Shown here: in pieces, positions 17,701 through 28,190 of the stretch
How positions within the stretch are numbered: the stretch's first letter is position 1
Layout: the number at the start of each line of letters is the position of its first letter
Assembly (NCBI GenBank): GCA_001650895.1
Contig: LXYH01000035.1
Coordinates: forward strand, 1 to 50,341
From: Rhodobacteraceae bacterium EhC02
Lineage (GTDB): Bacteria; Pseudomonadota; Alphaproteobacteria; Rhodobacterales; Rhodobacteraceae
Direction: 5' to 3'
DNA length: 50,341 nt
Program-made: the position numbers and the translations under genes
Notes under the pieces: model-generated
Database searches by the model: none
Told to the model about the DNA's origin: nothing
Seen by the model: only the letters and a program-made list of their open reading frames with translations

Positions 17701-18522
17701 TCAGGAGCGGGCGGGGACCGAGCCGGGAAGCGAGATATTGGCGACCTGTTCGGCGATCGGATCGGTCGACAGCGGATGCATCTCGGCCGAATAATCGGCC
17801 GGATCGCGCATCTTCTGCCAGTTGCCGCCGACATAGAGTTCAAGGCCCGAGAATTTTGCCTTGTATCCCATCTTGGGGCTGCCGGGGACCCAGTAGCCAA
17901 GGTAGACGTAAGGAAGGCCGGCTTCGCGCGCGATGCGGATATGATCCAGGATGATATAGGTGCCCAGGCTGTCGCCGGGCCGGTCGGGCTGGTAGAAGGA
18001 ATAGACCATGCTGACCCCGTCATCCAGAACGTCGGTCAGGCAGACCGCCGCCAGATCGCGCGAGCGCGTGTCATGGTATTCGATCACGCGGGTGCGGATC
18101 GGCGTTTCCTCGATCATGGCGGCGAATTCGAACACATCCATGTCGGCCATGCCGCCATCGGCATGACGGCTGTCCAGATAGCGGCGGAACAGGTCATACT
18201 GATCCTCGGTCGCCCAGGGGCTTGTGGCGCGGCGCTCCAGCGTGGCGTTGCGTTTGATCGTCCGCTTCTGGCTGCGCGAGGGCAGGAAATCGGCCACCCG
18301 GATCCGGGCGGACAGGCAGGCCGCGCAATCCGAGCAGGACGGGCGATAAAGCACGTTCTGCGACCGGCGGAATCCCTGCTTGGACAGGCTGTCGTTCAGC
18401 CGTTCGGCACCTTCGCCCTGAAGTGCTGTGAACAGCTTGCGCTCCATCCGCCCATCCAGGTAGGGGCAGGGCTGCGGGGCCGTCACGTAGAATTGTGGCG
18501 CTATGGGCAGGGTGTGACGCAT
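17701..18522 (-). CDS. bpt: Aspartate/glutamate leucyltransferase (arginyltransferase-like)
   Basis: The 273-aa protein is a Bpt/ATE-family aminoacyl-tRNA-protein transferase, which attaches leucine (bacterial type) to N-terminal Asp or Glu and so marks proteins for ClpS/ClpAP degradation. Signatures are an N-terminal [11 protein letters not shown], the cysteine cluster [16 protein letters not shown], and the C-terminal [16 protein letters not shown] segment. Length matches the bacterial family. It is divergent in function from its neighbours and probably has its own promoter: TTGGCG at 18578-18573 and TATCGT at 18555-18550 with 17 bases between. Confidence 0.93.
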   Translation of the reverse strand: MRHTLPIAPQFYVTAPQPCPYLDGRMERKLFTALQGEGAERLNDSLSKQGFRRSQNVLYRPSCSDCAACLSARIRVADFLPSRSQKRTIKRNATLERRATSPWATEDQYDLFRRYLDSRHADGGMADMDVFEFAAMIEETPIRTRVIEYHDTRSRDLAAVCLTDVLDDGVSMVYSFYQPDRPGDSLGTYIILDHIRIAREAGLPYVYLGYWVPGSPKMGYKAKFSGLELYVGGNWQKMRDPADYSAEMHPLSTDPIAEQVANISLPGSVPARS

Positions 18523-18549
18523 GATATCCCTTGGTCCGGCTGTAGCGGG

Positions 18550-18578
18550 ACGATAGCAACGAAGTCTCCATCCGCCAA
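18550..18578 (-). promoter_or_regulatory. Candidate promoter of bpt
   Basis: On the minus strand TTGGCG (18578-18573) and TATCGT (18555-18550) are 17 bases apart. The predicted start lies about 20 bases before the bpt ATG. Moderate match only. Confidence 0.4.
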
Positions 18579-18665
18579 GAGTTGAATAAAGACCACGTTA
18601 ACGTCGCACGCGTTGCCATGCTGCGCGCGACGTGTCGGGGATATCCCGGAGCCGCGAAAGGCCGG

Positions 18666-19115
18666 TCAGGTGGCTGCCGCGCGGTTCAGGGCGACGCTGC
18701 CCAGAAGGTGATCGGTCAGGCCCTGACCACGGGCCGTGGTCATCATCAGTACCACGGAAATTACCTGCAACACCGGCAGCGCGAAGGAAAACGATGTGCC
18801 CAGCGTATGCAGGGTGGCAAGCCCCAGGCCGAACCTTTCGCCCTGCGCGGTGCGGAATTCGATCGCCATCAGGCGCATCCCCCATGTGGCCGAGCGGTTG
18901 GCGATGGTGATGACCCTGTAGGCAAAGCCCACCATCAGCATCAGCAGCGGAAAGAAGAACAGCCCGGTGAAGGCCGTGAAGGGCAGGATCAGCAGGCAGA
19001 TCAGGGCGATCAGAATGGTATCGACCAGCCAGGCCAGCAGACGTTTCATCGGCACATCTGCGTAGAATTCGGGCTGTATCACGGGATCGGGCAGATGCAG
19101 GGGCTGGTAGGACAT
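18666..19115 (-). CDS. RDD-family membrane protein
   Basis: The 149-aa protein has the RDD arrangement: an R/D-containing first helix (MKRLLAWLVDTILIALICLLIL, key residues R and D around 23-32), a second hydrophobic helix (about 40-62), an amphipathic segment SATWGMRLMAIEFR, and a third helix near 110-125. RDD proteins are small integral membrane proteins of mostly unknown transport or assembly role. The ATG at 19115 is chosen because the family N-terminus starts close to it. The reading frame is open up to 19181. It is 76 bp downstream of the DUF2852 gene on the same strand, so the two may be co-transcribed. Confidence 0.8.
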   Translation of the reverse strand: MSYQPLHLPDPVIQPEFYADVPMKRLLAWLVDTILIALICLLILPFTAFTGLFFFPLLMLMVGFAYRVITIANRSATWGMRLMAIEFRTAQGERFGLGLATLHTLGTSFSFALPVLQVISVVLMMTTARGQGLTDHLLGSVALNRAAAT

Positions 19116-19190
19116 GGATGTCTCGCAAGGGCAGGGATCGGGTGAATGCCGCAGGCGCGGGGCCTGCGGCGGTTGGTGCATCAGTCAGGC

Positions 19191-19640
19191 TCAGGCCTTG
19201 TCGCTGTCCTGACCTGCGTCACTGTCCGCATTGCGCGGGGTGGCGGCGGCACGGGCGCGGTCGGCCATGAACTCGTCGAACTCGGCCTTGTCGCGGGCTT
19301 CGCGCAGACGCTGCAGGAAGCTTTCGAAGTTGTGCTGCTCTTCCTCAAGGCGACGCAGTGTGTCGGCCTTGTAGTTGTCAAAGGCGGTATTGCCGGACGA
19401 GGACATCGCCGAGAAACCATGACGGGTCATCGAACGGGTACGGCAGGACTTTCCAAACATGCGCTTGCTCCAGATCATATAGGCCAGAAGGGCCAGGCCA
19501 ACCGGCCAGACAAAGATGAACCCCAGCACCATGGCTGCGATCCAGGCGCCTTTGCCCTTGGCGTCAAGCCAGGCCTCGGCGCGAGACAGCCAGCCCATCG
19601 GCTGGGTGTGGGGGGCGGAATAATGCACTGCGGTATTCAT
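19191..19640 (-). CDS. DUF2852 membrane protein
   Basis: The 149-aa product has one or two hydrophobic segments (about 29-55, GAWIAAMVLGFIFVWPVGLALLAYMIW) followed by a basic stretch and a predicted coiled coil (about 90-125, ADTLRRLEEEQHNFESFLQRLREARDK region) and a charged tail. This fits the alphaproteobacterial DUF2852 family, whose function is not known. The ATG at 19640 has GGAG at 7 bases. A long-arm inverted repeat sits just upstream (19663-19739) and is likely its control region. Confidence 0.75.
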   Translation of the reverse strand: MNTAVHYSAPHTQPMGWLSRAEAWLDAKGKGAWIAAMVLGFIFVWPVGLALLAYMIWSKRMFGKSCRTRSMTRHGFSAMSSSGNTAFDNYKADTLRRLEEEQHNFESFLQRLREARDKAEFDEFMADRARAAATPRNADSDAGQDSDKA

Positions 19641-19662
19641 GGGGCTCTCCGTTTTCGGGTTG

Positions 19663-19739
19663 ATGTAAATTCCTTTCACATACCCAAGATCGGAAGTGGG
19701 CCGCCCCGTTGCAAGGGGTGATGTGAAAGAAATTTACAT
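19663..19739. repeat. 19-bp inverted repeat pair upstream of the DUF2852 gene
   Basis: ATGTAAATTCCTTTCACAT at 19663-19681 and ATGTGAAAGAAATTTACAT at 19721-19739 are reverse complements with one mismatch, separated by 39 bases. Each arm is itself an imperfect dyad of the form ATGTRAA-N5-TTYACAT. This suggests two operators for a dimeric regulator in opposite orientation, or one looped site. The pair starts 23 bp upstream of the DUF2852 ATG and lies between that gene and the ybaK-like gene end at 19748. Confidence 0.7.
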
Positions 19740-19747
19740 TACCTGAA

Positions 19748-20215
19748 TCAGGACGTGAAATCAGCCAGTTGCGCGCCTGTCAGCCGGTGCAGATCGGCGG
19801 GCGCGATGGAAAAGATGTGATGCGGTGTGCCGGCGGCGGCCCAGACAAGGCCGAATTCCATCAGCCGCGGGTCCAGAAAGCCGCGGATCGGGGTCAGGTG
19901 GCCGACGGGGGCGACCCCGCCGATGGCAAAGCCTGTCTGCGCCCGGATCAGCGCGGCATCGGCCTTGCCCAGGGGTTCGCCCGCCAGGGCACTGGCGCGC
20001 GCGGCATCCACCTGGTTGCCGCCGGCGGTCAGGAACAGCAGGGCGCGGCCACTGTCCTGTCCCGCAAAGATGATGGACTTGACGATCTGGTCCAGCGCGC
20101 AGCCCGCGACGGCGGCGGCCTGTGCGGCGGTGCGCGCCTCGCCCAATGCGTGGATGTCGGCGCGCAGCCCTGCTTCTTCCAGCGCGCGGGCCACGCGGGC
20201 CATGCTCTTGCTCAT
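19748..20215 (-). CDS. YbaK/EbsC-type aminoacyl-tRNA deacylase
   Basis: The 155-aa protein has the YbaK/ProX fold: a lysine in ALDQIVKSIIF near residue 46, a GGNQVDAARASALAG segment, and the motif GFAIGGVAPVGH near 114-125 that forms the substrate pocket. Members hydrolyse mischarged Ala- or Cys-tRNA(Pro) or related tRNAs in trans. The start at 20215 has GGGAG at 8 bases. It is divergent from glnE with 92 bp between the two starts. Which tRNA it edits cannot be decided here. Confidence 0.85.
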   Translation of the reverse strand: MSKSMARVARALEEAGLRADIHALGEARTAAQAAAVAGCALDQIVKSIIFAGQDSGRALLFLTAGGNQVDAARASALAGEPLGKADAALIRAQTGFAIGGVAPVGHLTPIRGFLDPRLMEFGLVWAAAGTPHHIFSIAPADLHRLTGAQLADFTS

Positions 20216-20307
20216 GCCATGTCTCCCGGTCGGATATGTCCTTTGCACCACTATCGGACCGCCAAGCGCCATTGACCAGCCCCGAGGCTTGCGATCAAGG
20301 TGCGGGC

Positions 20308-23109
20308 ATGTCGATTGCATCCCGCCTGACCCGCCTGCCGCAACCCTTTGATCCCGAACGGGGGGCAGAGGCCCGTGCCGCCATCCCCGCCGCAGGGGGT
20401 GACATCGCCCTTCTGATCGCGGGGACCGGCGGATGCAGCCCCTATCTGAAATCGCTGATCGAGAAGGAGGCGGACTGGATCCTGCCCGTGCTCGATGATC
20501 CCGAGAGCGCGCTTGCCACGCTGCATCACGATCTGTCGCAGGTCGCGCCCGATGCCTTGCCCGATGCGCTGCGGCAGGGCAAGCGGCGCGTCGCGCTGCT
20601 GACGGCGCTGGCCGATCTGTCGGGCGCCTGGCCGCTGGAAGAGGTGACAGGCGCGTTGACGCGCTTTGCCGATCTTGCCTGCCAGCTGGCGTTGCGCGCG
20701 GCCATCGGGGCAGAGATCCGGCGCGGCAAGCTGCCCGGCGCCACGGAGGATGACGCCGAAACCGGCGGCGGCATGGTGGCGCTGGCCATGGGCAAGATGG
20801 GTGCCTACGAGCTGAACTATTCCTCGGATATCGACCTGATCTGCCTTTTCGACGAAAGCCGCTTTGCGCCCGACGACTATCACGAGGCGCGCGCCTCGCT
20901 GATCCGGGCCACACGCCGGATGTCGGCGATGCTGAACGACAATACCGCGCAGGGCTATGTCTTTCGCACCGATCTGCGGCTGCGCCCCGATCCCGCGGTG
21001 ACGCCTGTCTGCATGGCGATGGAAGCGGCCGAGCGGTATTACGAAAGCCTTGGGCGCACATGGGAACGCGCGGCCTATATCAAGGCGCGGCCATCGGCGG
21101 GCGATCTGGCGGCGGGCGAGAGGTTCCTCAAGACCCTGCGGCCTTTCGTCTGGCGCAAGCATCTGGATTTCGCGGCCATTCAGGATGCCCATGACATGCG
21201 CCTGCGCATCCGTGCGCACAAGGGGCTGGGCGGGCCCGTGGTTCTGGCCGATCACAACATGAAGCTGGGCCGGGGCGGCATCCGCGAGATCGAGTTCTTC
21301 ACCCAGACCCGGCAGATCATCGCGGGCGGGCGCGATCCCGAATTGCGGGTGCGCGGCACCGTCGAAGGGCTGGCGGTGCTGGCGCGCAAGGGCTGGGTGC
21401 CCGACACGGTGGCCGAAACCCTGACGCGGCATTACCGCGCCCACCGCGAGGTCGAACACCGGCTGCAGATGATCAATGACGCGCAGACCCACAGCCTGCC
21501 GCGCAACGACGAGGGCTTTGCCCGGCTGGCCGCGTTCATGGGCATGGAACAGGCCACGCTCGAGGCCGATCTGAAGGCGCGCATCAGTGAGGTGCATGAG
21601 CTTACGGAAGGCTTCTTTGCCGGAAGCGGTATCGTGGCCGCGCCCGAACCGCCCGCCCTCGAGGCCGAAAGCTTCGATACGGAAGTCACAAGCCGCTGGC
21701 GCAGTTATCCCGCGCTCAGATCCGCCCGCGCGGTCGAGATCTTCCAGCGCCTGCGTCCCGAAATACTGTCGCGGCTGGCCGGTGCGGCCAAACCGGACGA
21801 GGCGCTGCTGGCCTTTGACGGATTTCTGGCGGGCCTGCCCGCCGGTGTGCAGCTTTTCTCGCTGTTCGAGGCCAATCCCCACCTGATCGACCTGCTGGTC
21901 GATATCGTCGGCACATCGCCTGCGCTGGCGCAGCATCTGTCGCGCCATTCCGGTGTGTTCGATGCGGTGATCGGGGGGGGCTTCTTTGCGCCCTGGCCGG
22001 GGATCGCCGCCCTGTCGCAAGAGTTGTCGGCCCTTCTGGACAGCGAGGCCGATTACGAGCGCAAGCTGGATGCCGCGCGCCGCTGGGCCAAGGAATGGCA
22101 TTTCCGCATCGGTGTGCATCACCTGCGCGGCCTGATCGAGGCCGAAGCCGTGGGCCCGCAATATGCGGACCTGGCCGAGGCAGTGCTGCGCGCGCTCTGG
22201 CCTGTGGTCGTGGCGCAGTTCGCCGCCAAGCATGGCGCGCCGCCGGGCAGGGGGGCGATGGTGCTGGGCATGGGATCGCTTGGGGTCGGGCGGCTGAACG
22301 CGACCTCCGATCTGGACCTGATCGTCATCTATGATGCCGACGGGGTCGAGATGTCGGATGGCCGCCGCCCGCTGGCGGCACGGCCCTATTACGCGCGTCT
22401 GACCCAGGCGATGGTCACTGCGCTGACCGCGCCCATGGCCGAAGGCAAGCTATACGAGGTCGACATGCGCCTGCGCCCTTCGGGCACGCAGGGGCCGGTG
22501 GCGACCAGCCTGACAAGTTTCCGCGACTACCAGATGACCGAGGCCTGGATCTGGGAACACCTTGCCCTGACCCGCGCGCGCCCCGTGGCGGGCGAGACGG
22601 GTCTGGCCGCGGATGTCGAGGCGGTGCGCGCCGCCGTGCTGGAGCGTGGCCACCCGCGCGACAGGATCATCGAAGAGGTGGCCACCATGCGCGCCCGGAT
22701 CGCGGCGGCCAAGGCCCCCGAGGGGCCATGGGACGCCAAGCTGGGACCGGGCCGGTTGCAGGATGTGGAGCTGATGGCGCAGGCCGGCAACCTGCTGGCG
22801 CACAGCAGGTCCCGCGATGTCGGGCAGGGTCTGGCGGGCTGTGTCGCTTGCGGATGGTTGGATGACGCCGCTGGCGCAGCGCTGACCGAGGCTTATCTGC
22901 TGTTCTGGCAAGTGCAATTGGTCTCGAAATTGCTGAGCGACAGGCCGCTCGATCCCGCGCGGATCGGCGAGGGGGGATGCAGGATGCTTTTGCGCGAAAC
23001 GGGCCATGAGACCCTTGAAGGGTTGGAGGCGGCCCTGATCGAGGTGGCGGCCCGGGCGGATGCGGTGATTTCCGCAGCCCTGGGCCAGAGCCCGGAGGAT
23101 GCGGCATGA
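20308..23109 (+). CDS. glnE: Bifunctional glutamine synthetase adenylyltransferase/adenylyl-removing enzyme
   Basis: The 933-aa protein is GlnE, which adds AMP to or removes it from glutamine synthetase under PII control. Two nucleotidyltransferase domains are present. The N-terminal adenylyl-removing domain carries GKMGAYELNYSSDIDL at about 162-177. The C-terminal adenylyl-transferase domain carries GSLGVGRLNATSDLDL at about 656-671. The length is typical. The ATG at 20308 is chosen for its AAGG Shine-Dalgarno and because the family starts near SRLTRLP; an in-frame ATG at 20236 is possible. The stop overlaps the next gene as ATGA. Confidence 0.95.
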   Translation: MSIASRLTRLPQPFDPERGAEARAAIPAAGGDIALLIAGTGGCSPYLKSLIEKEADWILPVLDDPESALATLHHDLSQVAPDALPDALRQGKRRVALLTALADLSGAWPLEEVTGALTRFADLACQLALRAAIGAEIRRGKLPGATEDDAETGGGMVALAMGKMGAYELNYSSDIDLICLFDESRFAPDDYHEARASLIRATRRMSAMLNDNTAQGYVFRTDLRLRPDPAVTPVCMAMEAAERYYESLGRTWERAAYIKARPSAGDLAAGERFLKTLRPFVWRKHLDFAAIQDAHDMRLRIRAHKGLGGPVVLADHNMKLGRGGIREIEFFTQTRQIIAGGRDPELRVRGTVEGLAVLARKGWVPDTVAETLTRHYRAHREVEHRLQMINDAQTHSLPRNDEGFARLAAFMGMEQATLEADLKARISEVHELTEGFFAGSGIVAAPEPPALEAESFDTEVTSRWRSYPALRSARAVEIFQRLRPEILSRLAGAAKPDEALLAFDGFLAGLPAGVQLFSLFEANPHLIDLLVDIVGTSPALAQHLSRHSGVFDAVIGGGFFAPWPGIAALSQELSALLDSEADYERKLDAARRWAKEWHFRIGVHHLRGLIEAEAVGPQYADLAEAVLRALWPVVVAQFAAKHGAPPGRGAMVLGMGSLGVGRLNATSDLDLIVIYDADGVEMSDGRRPLAARPYYARLTQAMVTALTAPMAEGKLYEVDMRLRPSGTQGPVATSLTSFRDYQMTEAWIWEHLALTRARPVAGETGLAADVEAVRAAVLERGHPRDRIIEEVATMRARIAAAKAPEGPWDAKLGPGRLQDVELMAQAGNLLAHSRSRDVGQGLAGCVACGWLDDAAGAALTEAYLLFWQVQLVSKLLSDRPLDPARIGEGGCRMLLRETGHETLEGLEAALIEVAARADAVISAALGQSPEDAA

Positions 23110-23378
23110 AGAAGGGCACGCCCGAGGACCCCAAGGGTCTGGTCGCCGAGGCCTACCGGATCGAGGGGATCACGCCCGGCGAGTGCCGCACGATCTTTCT
23201 GGACTGGGCGCTGAGCCTGCCGGACGGGTCCGACAGCCGCACGGTGCTGGCGGTGCTGGTCGAACGCCATGACTCGCAGGCACCGGATCACCCGATGACA
23301 CAGGTGATGCGTGAGGGGTTGCAGGCCATGTCCCGCACCGGACGGCGCGGCGGCTGGCGGTCGCGCCCGCGCGACTGA
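23106..23378 (+). CDS. Small conserved hypothetical protein coupled to glnE
   Basis: The 90-aa basic/acidic mixed protein starts by a 4-bp ATGA overlap with the glnE stop, so it is almost certainly translated with glnE. It has no signal peptide or membrane segment. A segment AEAYRIEGITPGECRTIFLDWALSLP resembles an N-terminal helical motif (residues about 14-39), and the C-terminus is Arg-rich. I do not recognise a family with a known role. The overlap suggests a role near nitrogen control, but this is inference. Confidence 0.75.
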   Translation: MKKGTPEDPKGLVAEAYRIEGITPGECRTIFLDWALSLPDGSDSRTVLAVLVERHDSQAPDHPMTQVMREGLQAMSRTGRRGGWRSRPRD

Positions 23379-23431
23379 ACCGGCAGACAAGAGGGGGCAG
23401 GGGACAGGTGCTGCGCCCTGGGCGCGGCGCG

Positions 23432-24079
23432 TCAGGTGCCGCGGGGCAGGGTGGCCGCCGCGCGCGCAAGGGCGGTGATGCCCGCCCAGTCGCCGCTTGC
23501 GATCATCCCCGATGGGGCGACCCAACTGTCGCCGACGCAGACCACATTCGGCAGGCCGAGGTAATCCGCCGCATTCCCCGGACCGATGCCGCCGGTCGGG
23601 CAGAAGGTGATCTGCGGCAGGGGCGATGACAGGGCGCGCAGGGCGGCGGCCCCGCCCGCGACCTCTGCGGGAAAGAACTTTTGTGTCGTGTAGCCGCGTT
23701 CCAGCAGGGCCATCGCCTCGGTCGCGGTGGCGGCACCGGGCAGCAGCGGCAGGGCGCTGTCCTCGCAGGCCGCCAGCAGGCGGTCCGTGGCCCCCGGCGA
23801 GACCGCGAAACCGGCACCTGCCGCCTTGACGGCGCGCACATCCGCCGGGGACAGCACAGTGCCCGCACCGACCACCGCACCCGCGACATGGCCCATCTCG
23901 GCGATCACCTCGAGTGCGGCGGGGGTGCGCAGCGTCACCTCGAGCACCGGCAGGCCGCCCGCCACAAGCGCCTGCGCCAGCGGGCGGGCATGGGCCGGGT
24001 CATGGATCACGAGGACCGGGATCACGGGGGCCATGTGGCACAGGGCGAGTGTCGCCTCCGAGGCGTGATGCGGTGTCAT
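23432..24079 (-). CDS. eda: KDPG aldolase (2-dehydro-3-deoxy-phosphogluconate aldolase)
   Basis: The 215-aa protein is Eda, which splits KDPG to pyruvate and glyceraldehyde 3-phosphate in the Entner-Doudoroff pathway. The Schiff-base lysine is K134 in TTQKFFPAE and the catalytic glutamate is E47 in GLPVLEVTLRT. The GAGTVL and CPTGGI segments are also typical. It follows edd on the same strand after a 90-bp gap that contains one copy of a dispersed 23-base repeat. GGAG lies about 10 bases before the ATG. Confidence 0.95.
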   Translation of the reverse strand: MTPHHASEATLALCHMAPVIPVLVIHDPAHARPLAQALVAGGLPVLEVTLRTPAALEVIAEMGHVAGAVVGAGTVLSPADVRAVKAAGAGFAVSPGATDRLLAACEDSALPLLPGAATATEAMALLERGYTTQKFFPAEVAGGAAALRALSSPLPQITFCPTGGIGPGNAADYLGLPNVVCVGDSWVAPSGMIASGDWAGITALARAAATLPRGT

Positions 24080-24129
24080 GGGCGGTGCTCCGTCACAGAG
24101 GGCCGTTCCCCGGGCAGGCGCCGGGACAT

Positions 24130-24152
24130 GGATATTTGCAGCAAGAAGAAAC
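24130..24152 (+). repeat. Dispersed 23-base repeat, copy 1 (after edd)
   Basis: The 23-base element starts GGATATTTGC and ends AAGAAGAAAC. It is identical to 48755-48777. It lies 17 bases downstream of the edd stop codon, in the gap before eda, and in the edd transcript would read as its reverse complement (a pyrimidine-rich start, GTTTCTTCTTGC). Confidence 0.85.
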
Positions 24153-24169
24153 GGGGACCTGTGCGCATC

Positions 24170-25978
<1,809 letters not shown>

Positions 25979-26284
25979 AATCCCCCCCTGGTCGGTCCTG
26001 CCCTGTCCGAATGATACTCCCGCTATAGGCCGTTAGCGGTAACGGCGCAAGCGGATCGGCATATCGCGCCGGCGATCCGGCCACCTGCTGGGGGCGAAAC
26101 CTTGCGGCGGTCGCTGAAAAAACCGCGCATCCGCGAGTGGAAATCGCCCCGATCCGGTCACAAAGCGCCGATCTTGCAGAAAAATCGTCTTGAAATCAGG
26201 GAAAATTTGCCCCGGTTTGGCCTTAATGCCCCTGCATATCTTTCGACATTTTCGGGAAACTATTTTCCCCACAGGAGGTCGAGT
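25979..26284. other. Divergent control region edd / lipoprotein gene
   Basis: This 306-bp non-coding stretch separates edd (minus) from the lipoprotein gene (plus). The edd half holds the operator/promoter described separately. The lipoprotein half turns AT-richer near 26160-26270 and ends in a perfect AGGAGG ribosome site. No coding frame is supported; an open frame from 26102 upstream of the lipoprotein start lacks a ribosome site. Confidence 0.5.
26022..26050 (-). promoter_or_regulatory. edd promoter with LacI-type operator in the spacer
   Basis: On the minus strand TTGCGC (26050-26045) and TATAGC (26027-26022) are 17 bases apart. The spacer is filled by CCGTTAGCGGTAACGG (plus-strand 26030-26045), a dyad with 14 of 16 positions symmetric and a central CG, as is typical of LacI-family operators. 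A repressor bound there would block RNA polymerase. The start of edd is 44 bp downstream. Confidence 0.65.
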
Positions 26285-26944
26285 ATGACAGTTTTTCGCA
26301 CGGCATTTGCCTTGATGCTTGCCTTGGGCCTTTCAGCCTGCGGCAACTATGACCTGTCCACGCGCAACGCAACACCCGAAGAGGCGCTGAAGGGGGCCGA
26401 TGCGGTTCAGGCGCTTCCGTCGATCAAGGTCGTCGATCTGCGCATCAATGTTCCGCGCAGCCTGCGGGTCTCCGAGGCCAACAGCTATTACCCCGCAGGC
26501 GACATCGTCTGGCGCGGCGATGCCTTTGGCGACCGCCATGCCCAGATCGAGGCCATCCTGTCCGACAGCATGGCGATCGCGCAGCACGGTCACAAGGGCA
26601 GCACGCCCGCCGTGGTCGAGATCACGCTGAAGCGCTTTCATTCGCTGACCGAAAAGACACGCTATTCCGTGGGTGGCGTGCATTCGATCCGGTTCGATCT
26701 GACCCTGCGTGATCCCAAGACCGGTGTGGCGCTGGCCCCCACCCGCGAGATCCGCGCGGATCTGCGCGAATACGGCGGCGACCGCGCCATCGAGGCCGAG
26801 CGCATGGGCCTGACCCAGAAGCTGCGCGTCACGCGCCATCTGGCCAATGTGTTCCGTTCGGAACTGGAACAGCCCGGCAGCATGGCTGACCGCCGCGGCA
26901 TCACGCAGCTGGTGGCAGGCCTGGAAACCGGCAAGCCGATCTGA
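26285..26944 (+). CDS. Lipoprotein, DUF6778-like
   Basis: The 219-aa product begins with a lipoprotein signal peptide with lipobox LSAC (C19), so it should be lipidated. The mature part starts GNYDLSTRNATPEEAL and contains no motif I can link to an enzyme. It has the mixed alpha/beta look of DUF6778-type lipoproteins of Rhodobacterales; I give this family name from memory. AGGAGG lies 6 bases before the ATG, one of the strongest ribosome sites in the window, so high expression is likely. Confidence 0.7.
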   Translation: MTVFRTAFALMLALGLSACGNYDLSTRNATPEEALKGADAVQALPSIKVVDLRINVPRSLRVSEANSYYPAGDIVWRGDAFGDRHAQIEAILSDSMAIAQHGHKGSTPAVVEITLKRFHSLTEKTRYSVGGVHSIRFDLTLRDPKTGVALAPTREIRADLREYGGDRAIEAERMGLTQKLRVTRHLANVFRSELEQPGSMADRRGITQLVAGLETGKPI

Positions 26945-26981
26945 CCTTTCCAGCATTGTGAAACAGGCGTAAGAGGGCGGA

Positions 26982-28190
26982 ATGACACCGCCCTCTCATC
27001 CCCCCGCATATCCGATCGTGCGCCTGCGCCCCAAGGCCCAGCCGCGCGCCATTCGCCATGGTTTTCCCTGGGTCTATGACAACGAGCTGGTCACCGACCG
27101 GCGCTCGCGCGGGTTGACGCCCGGCAGCCTTGCCGTGCTGGAGGATGCGGAACGCGCACCGCTGGCCCTTGTGACGGTGAACCCCAATTCCCGCATCATC
27201 GCCCGCGTGATGGACCGCGATCCCGCCGCGGTGGTGGATCGTGCCTGGCTCGAGGTGCGGCTGACCCGCGCGCTGGCGCTGCGGACGCGATTGCATGATC
27301 AGCCTTTCTACCGTTTGGTCCATGCCGAGGCCGATGGCTTGCCCGGCGTGATCATCGACCGGTTCGGTGACACGGCGGTGATCCAGCCCAACGCGGCCTG
27401 GGCCGAGCTGATGCTGGATGACCTGGTGGCGGCGCTTGTGGCGGTGACGGGCGTGACCTGCGTGATCAAAAGCGCCTCTGGCCGGGCGCGCAGCCTGGAA
27501 GGGCTGGATGATGTGGGCGGTGTTCTGGTGGGGCAGGCGCCCGCGGCGCCCGTGCCGGTGCCGATGAACGGTGCCACCTACATGGCCGATCTGACCGGCG
27601 GGCAGAAGACGGGGCTGTTCTTTGACCAGCGCCCGAACCATGCCTTCACCGCGCGGCTGTCCAGGGGCGCGCGGGTGCTGGACGTGTTTTCCCATGTGGG
27701 CGGCTTTGCCCTGGCGGCGCTGGCGGCGGGGGCAGATCATGCGCTGGCCGTCGACGGGTCCGATCCGGCGCTGGCCCTGGCGCGCGACGGGGCCGAGGCC
27801 ACCGGCGTGGCGGCAAGGTTCGATACCCGCAAGGGCGACGCCTTCGACGTGATGACGGCCCTGGCGGCAGAGGGCGCGCAATTCGACGTGGTGGTCTGCG
27901 ATCCGCCGGCCTTTGCGCCCTCGAAACAGGCACTTGAGGCGGGCTTGCGCGCCTATGAGCGCGTGGCGCGCCTGGGTGCGTCGCTGGTGGCCGAAGGCGG
28001 CTACCTGGTCTTGTGTTCCTGTTCGCATGCGGCCGAGCTGGACAAGTTCCACAACGCCTGTGTGCGCGGCATCGGTCGCGCGGGGCGGCAGGGGCAGCAG
28101 ATCCACACGGGCTTTGCCGGGCCCGATCACCCGCTTCTGCCGCAGCTTGCGGAAAGCGGGTACCTCAAGGCGCTGTTCTTCCGCCTATGA
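26982..28190 (+). CDS. rlmI: RlmI-like 23S rRNA (cytosine-5) methyltransferase
   Basis: The 402-aa protein has an N-terminal PUA-like domain (about 12-85), a central EEHEE-type region (about 95-195), and a class I SAM-dependent methyltransferase domain with the SAM motif VLDVFSHVGGFALAALAAGA (about 226-245), VVCDPPAFAPSK and the cysteine motif LCSCSHAAE. This is the RlmI/COG1092 layout, so 23S rRNA m5C methylation is the likely activity. Its stop overlaps the next gene as ATGA. Confidence 0.88.
   Translation: MTPPSHPPAYPIVRLRPKAQPRAIRHGFPWVYDNELVTDRRSRGLTPGSLAVLEDAERAPLALVTVNPNSRIIARVMDRDPAAVVDRAWLEVRLTRALALRTRLHDQPFYRLVHAEADGLPGVIIDRFGDTAVIQPNAAWAELMLDDLVAALVAVTGVTCVIKSASGRARSLEGLDDVGGVLVGQAPAAPVPVPMNGATYMADLTGGQKTGLFFDQRPNHAFTARLSRGARVLDVFSHVGGFALAALAAGADHALAVDGSDPALALARDGAEATGVAARFDTRKGDAFDVMTALAAEGAQFDVVVCDPPAFAPSKQALEAGLRAYERVARLGASLVAEGGYLVLCSCSHAAELDKFHNACVRGIGRAGRQGQQIHTGFAGPDHPLLPQLAESGYLKALFFRL

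Noticed and set aside
17507-17794. Plus-strand frame of 95 codons in the ilv-bpt gap
   Set aside because: It overlaps the 3' end of bpt and has no ribosome site; only the first part lies in non-coding DNA.
19663-19681. PpsR/CrtJ-type operator (TGT-N12-ACA)
   Set aside because: The spacing between TGT and ACA in each arm is 11, not 12, and no photosynthesis gene is nearby.
20251-22233. 660-codon open frame antisense to glnE
   Set aside because: It is complementary to glnE, which has full domain support. Long antisense frames are common in high-GC DNA with strong third-position bias.
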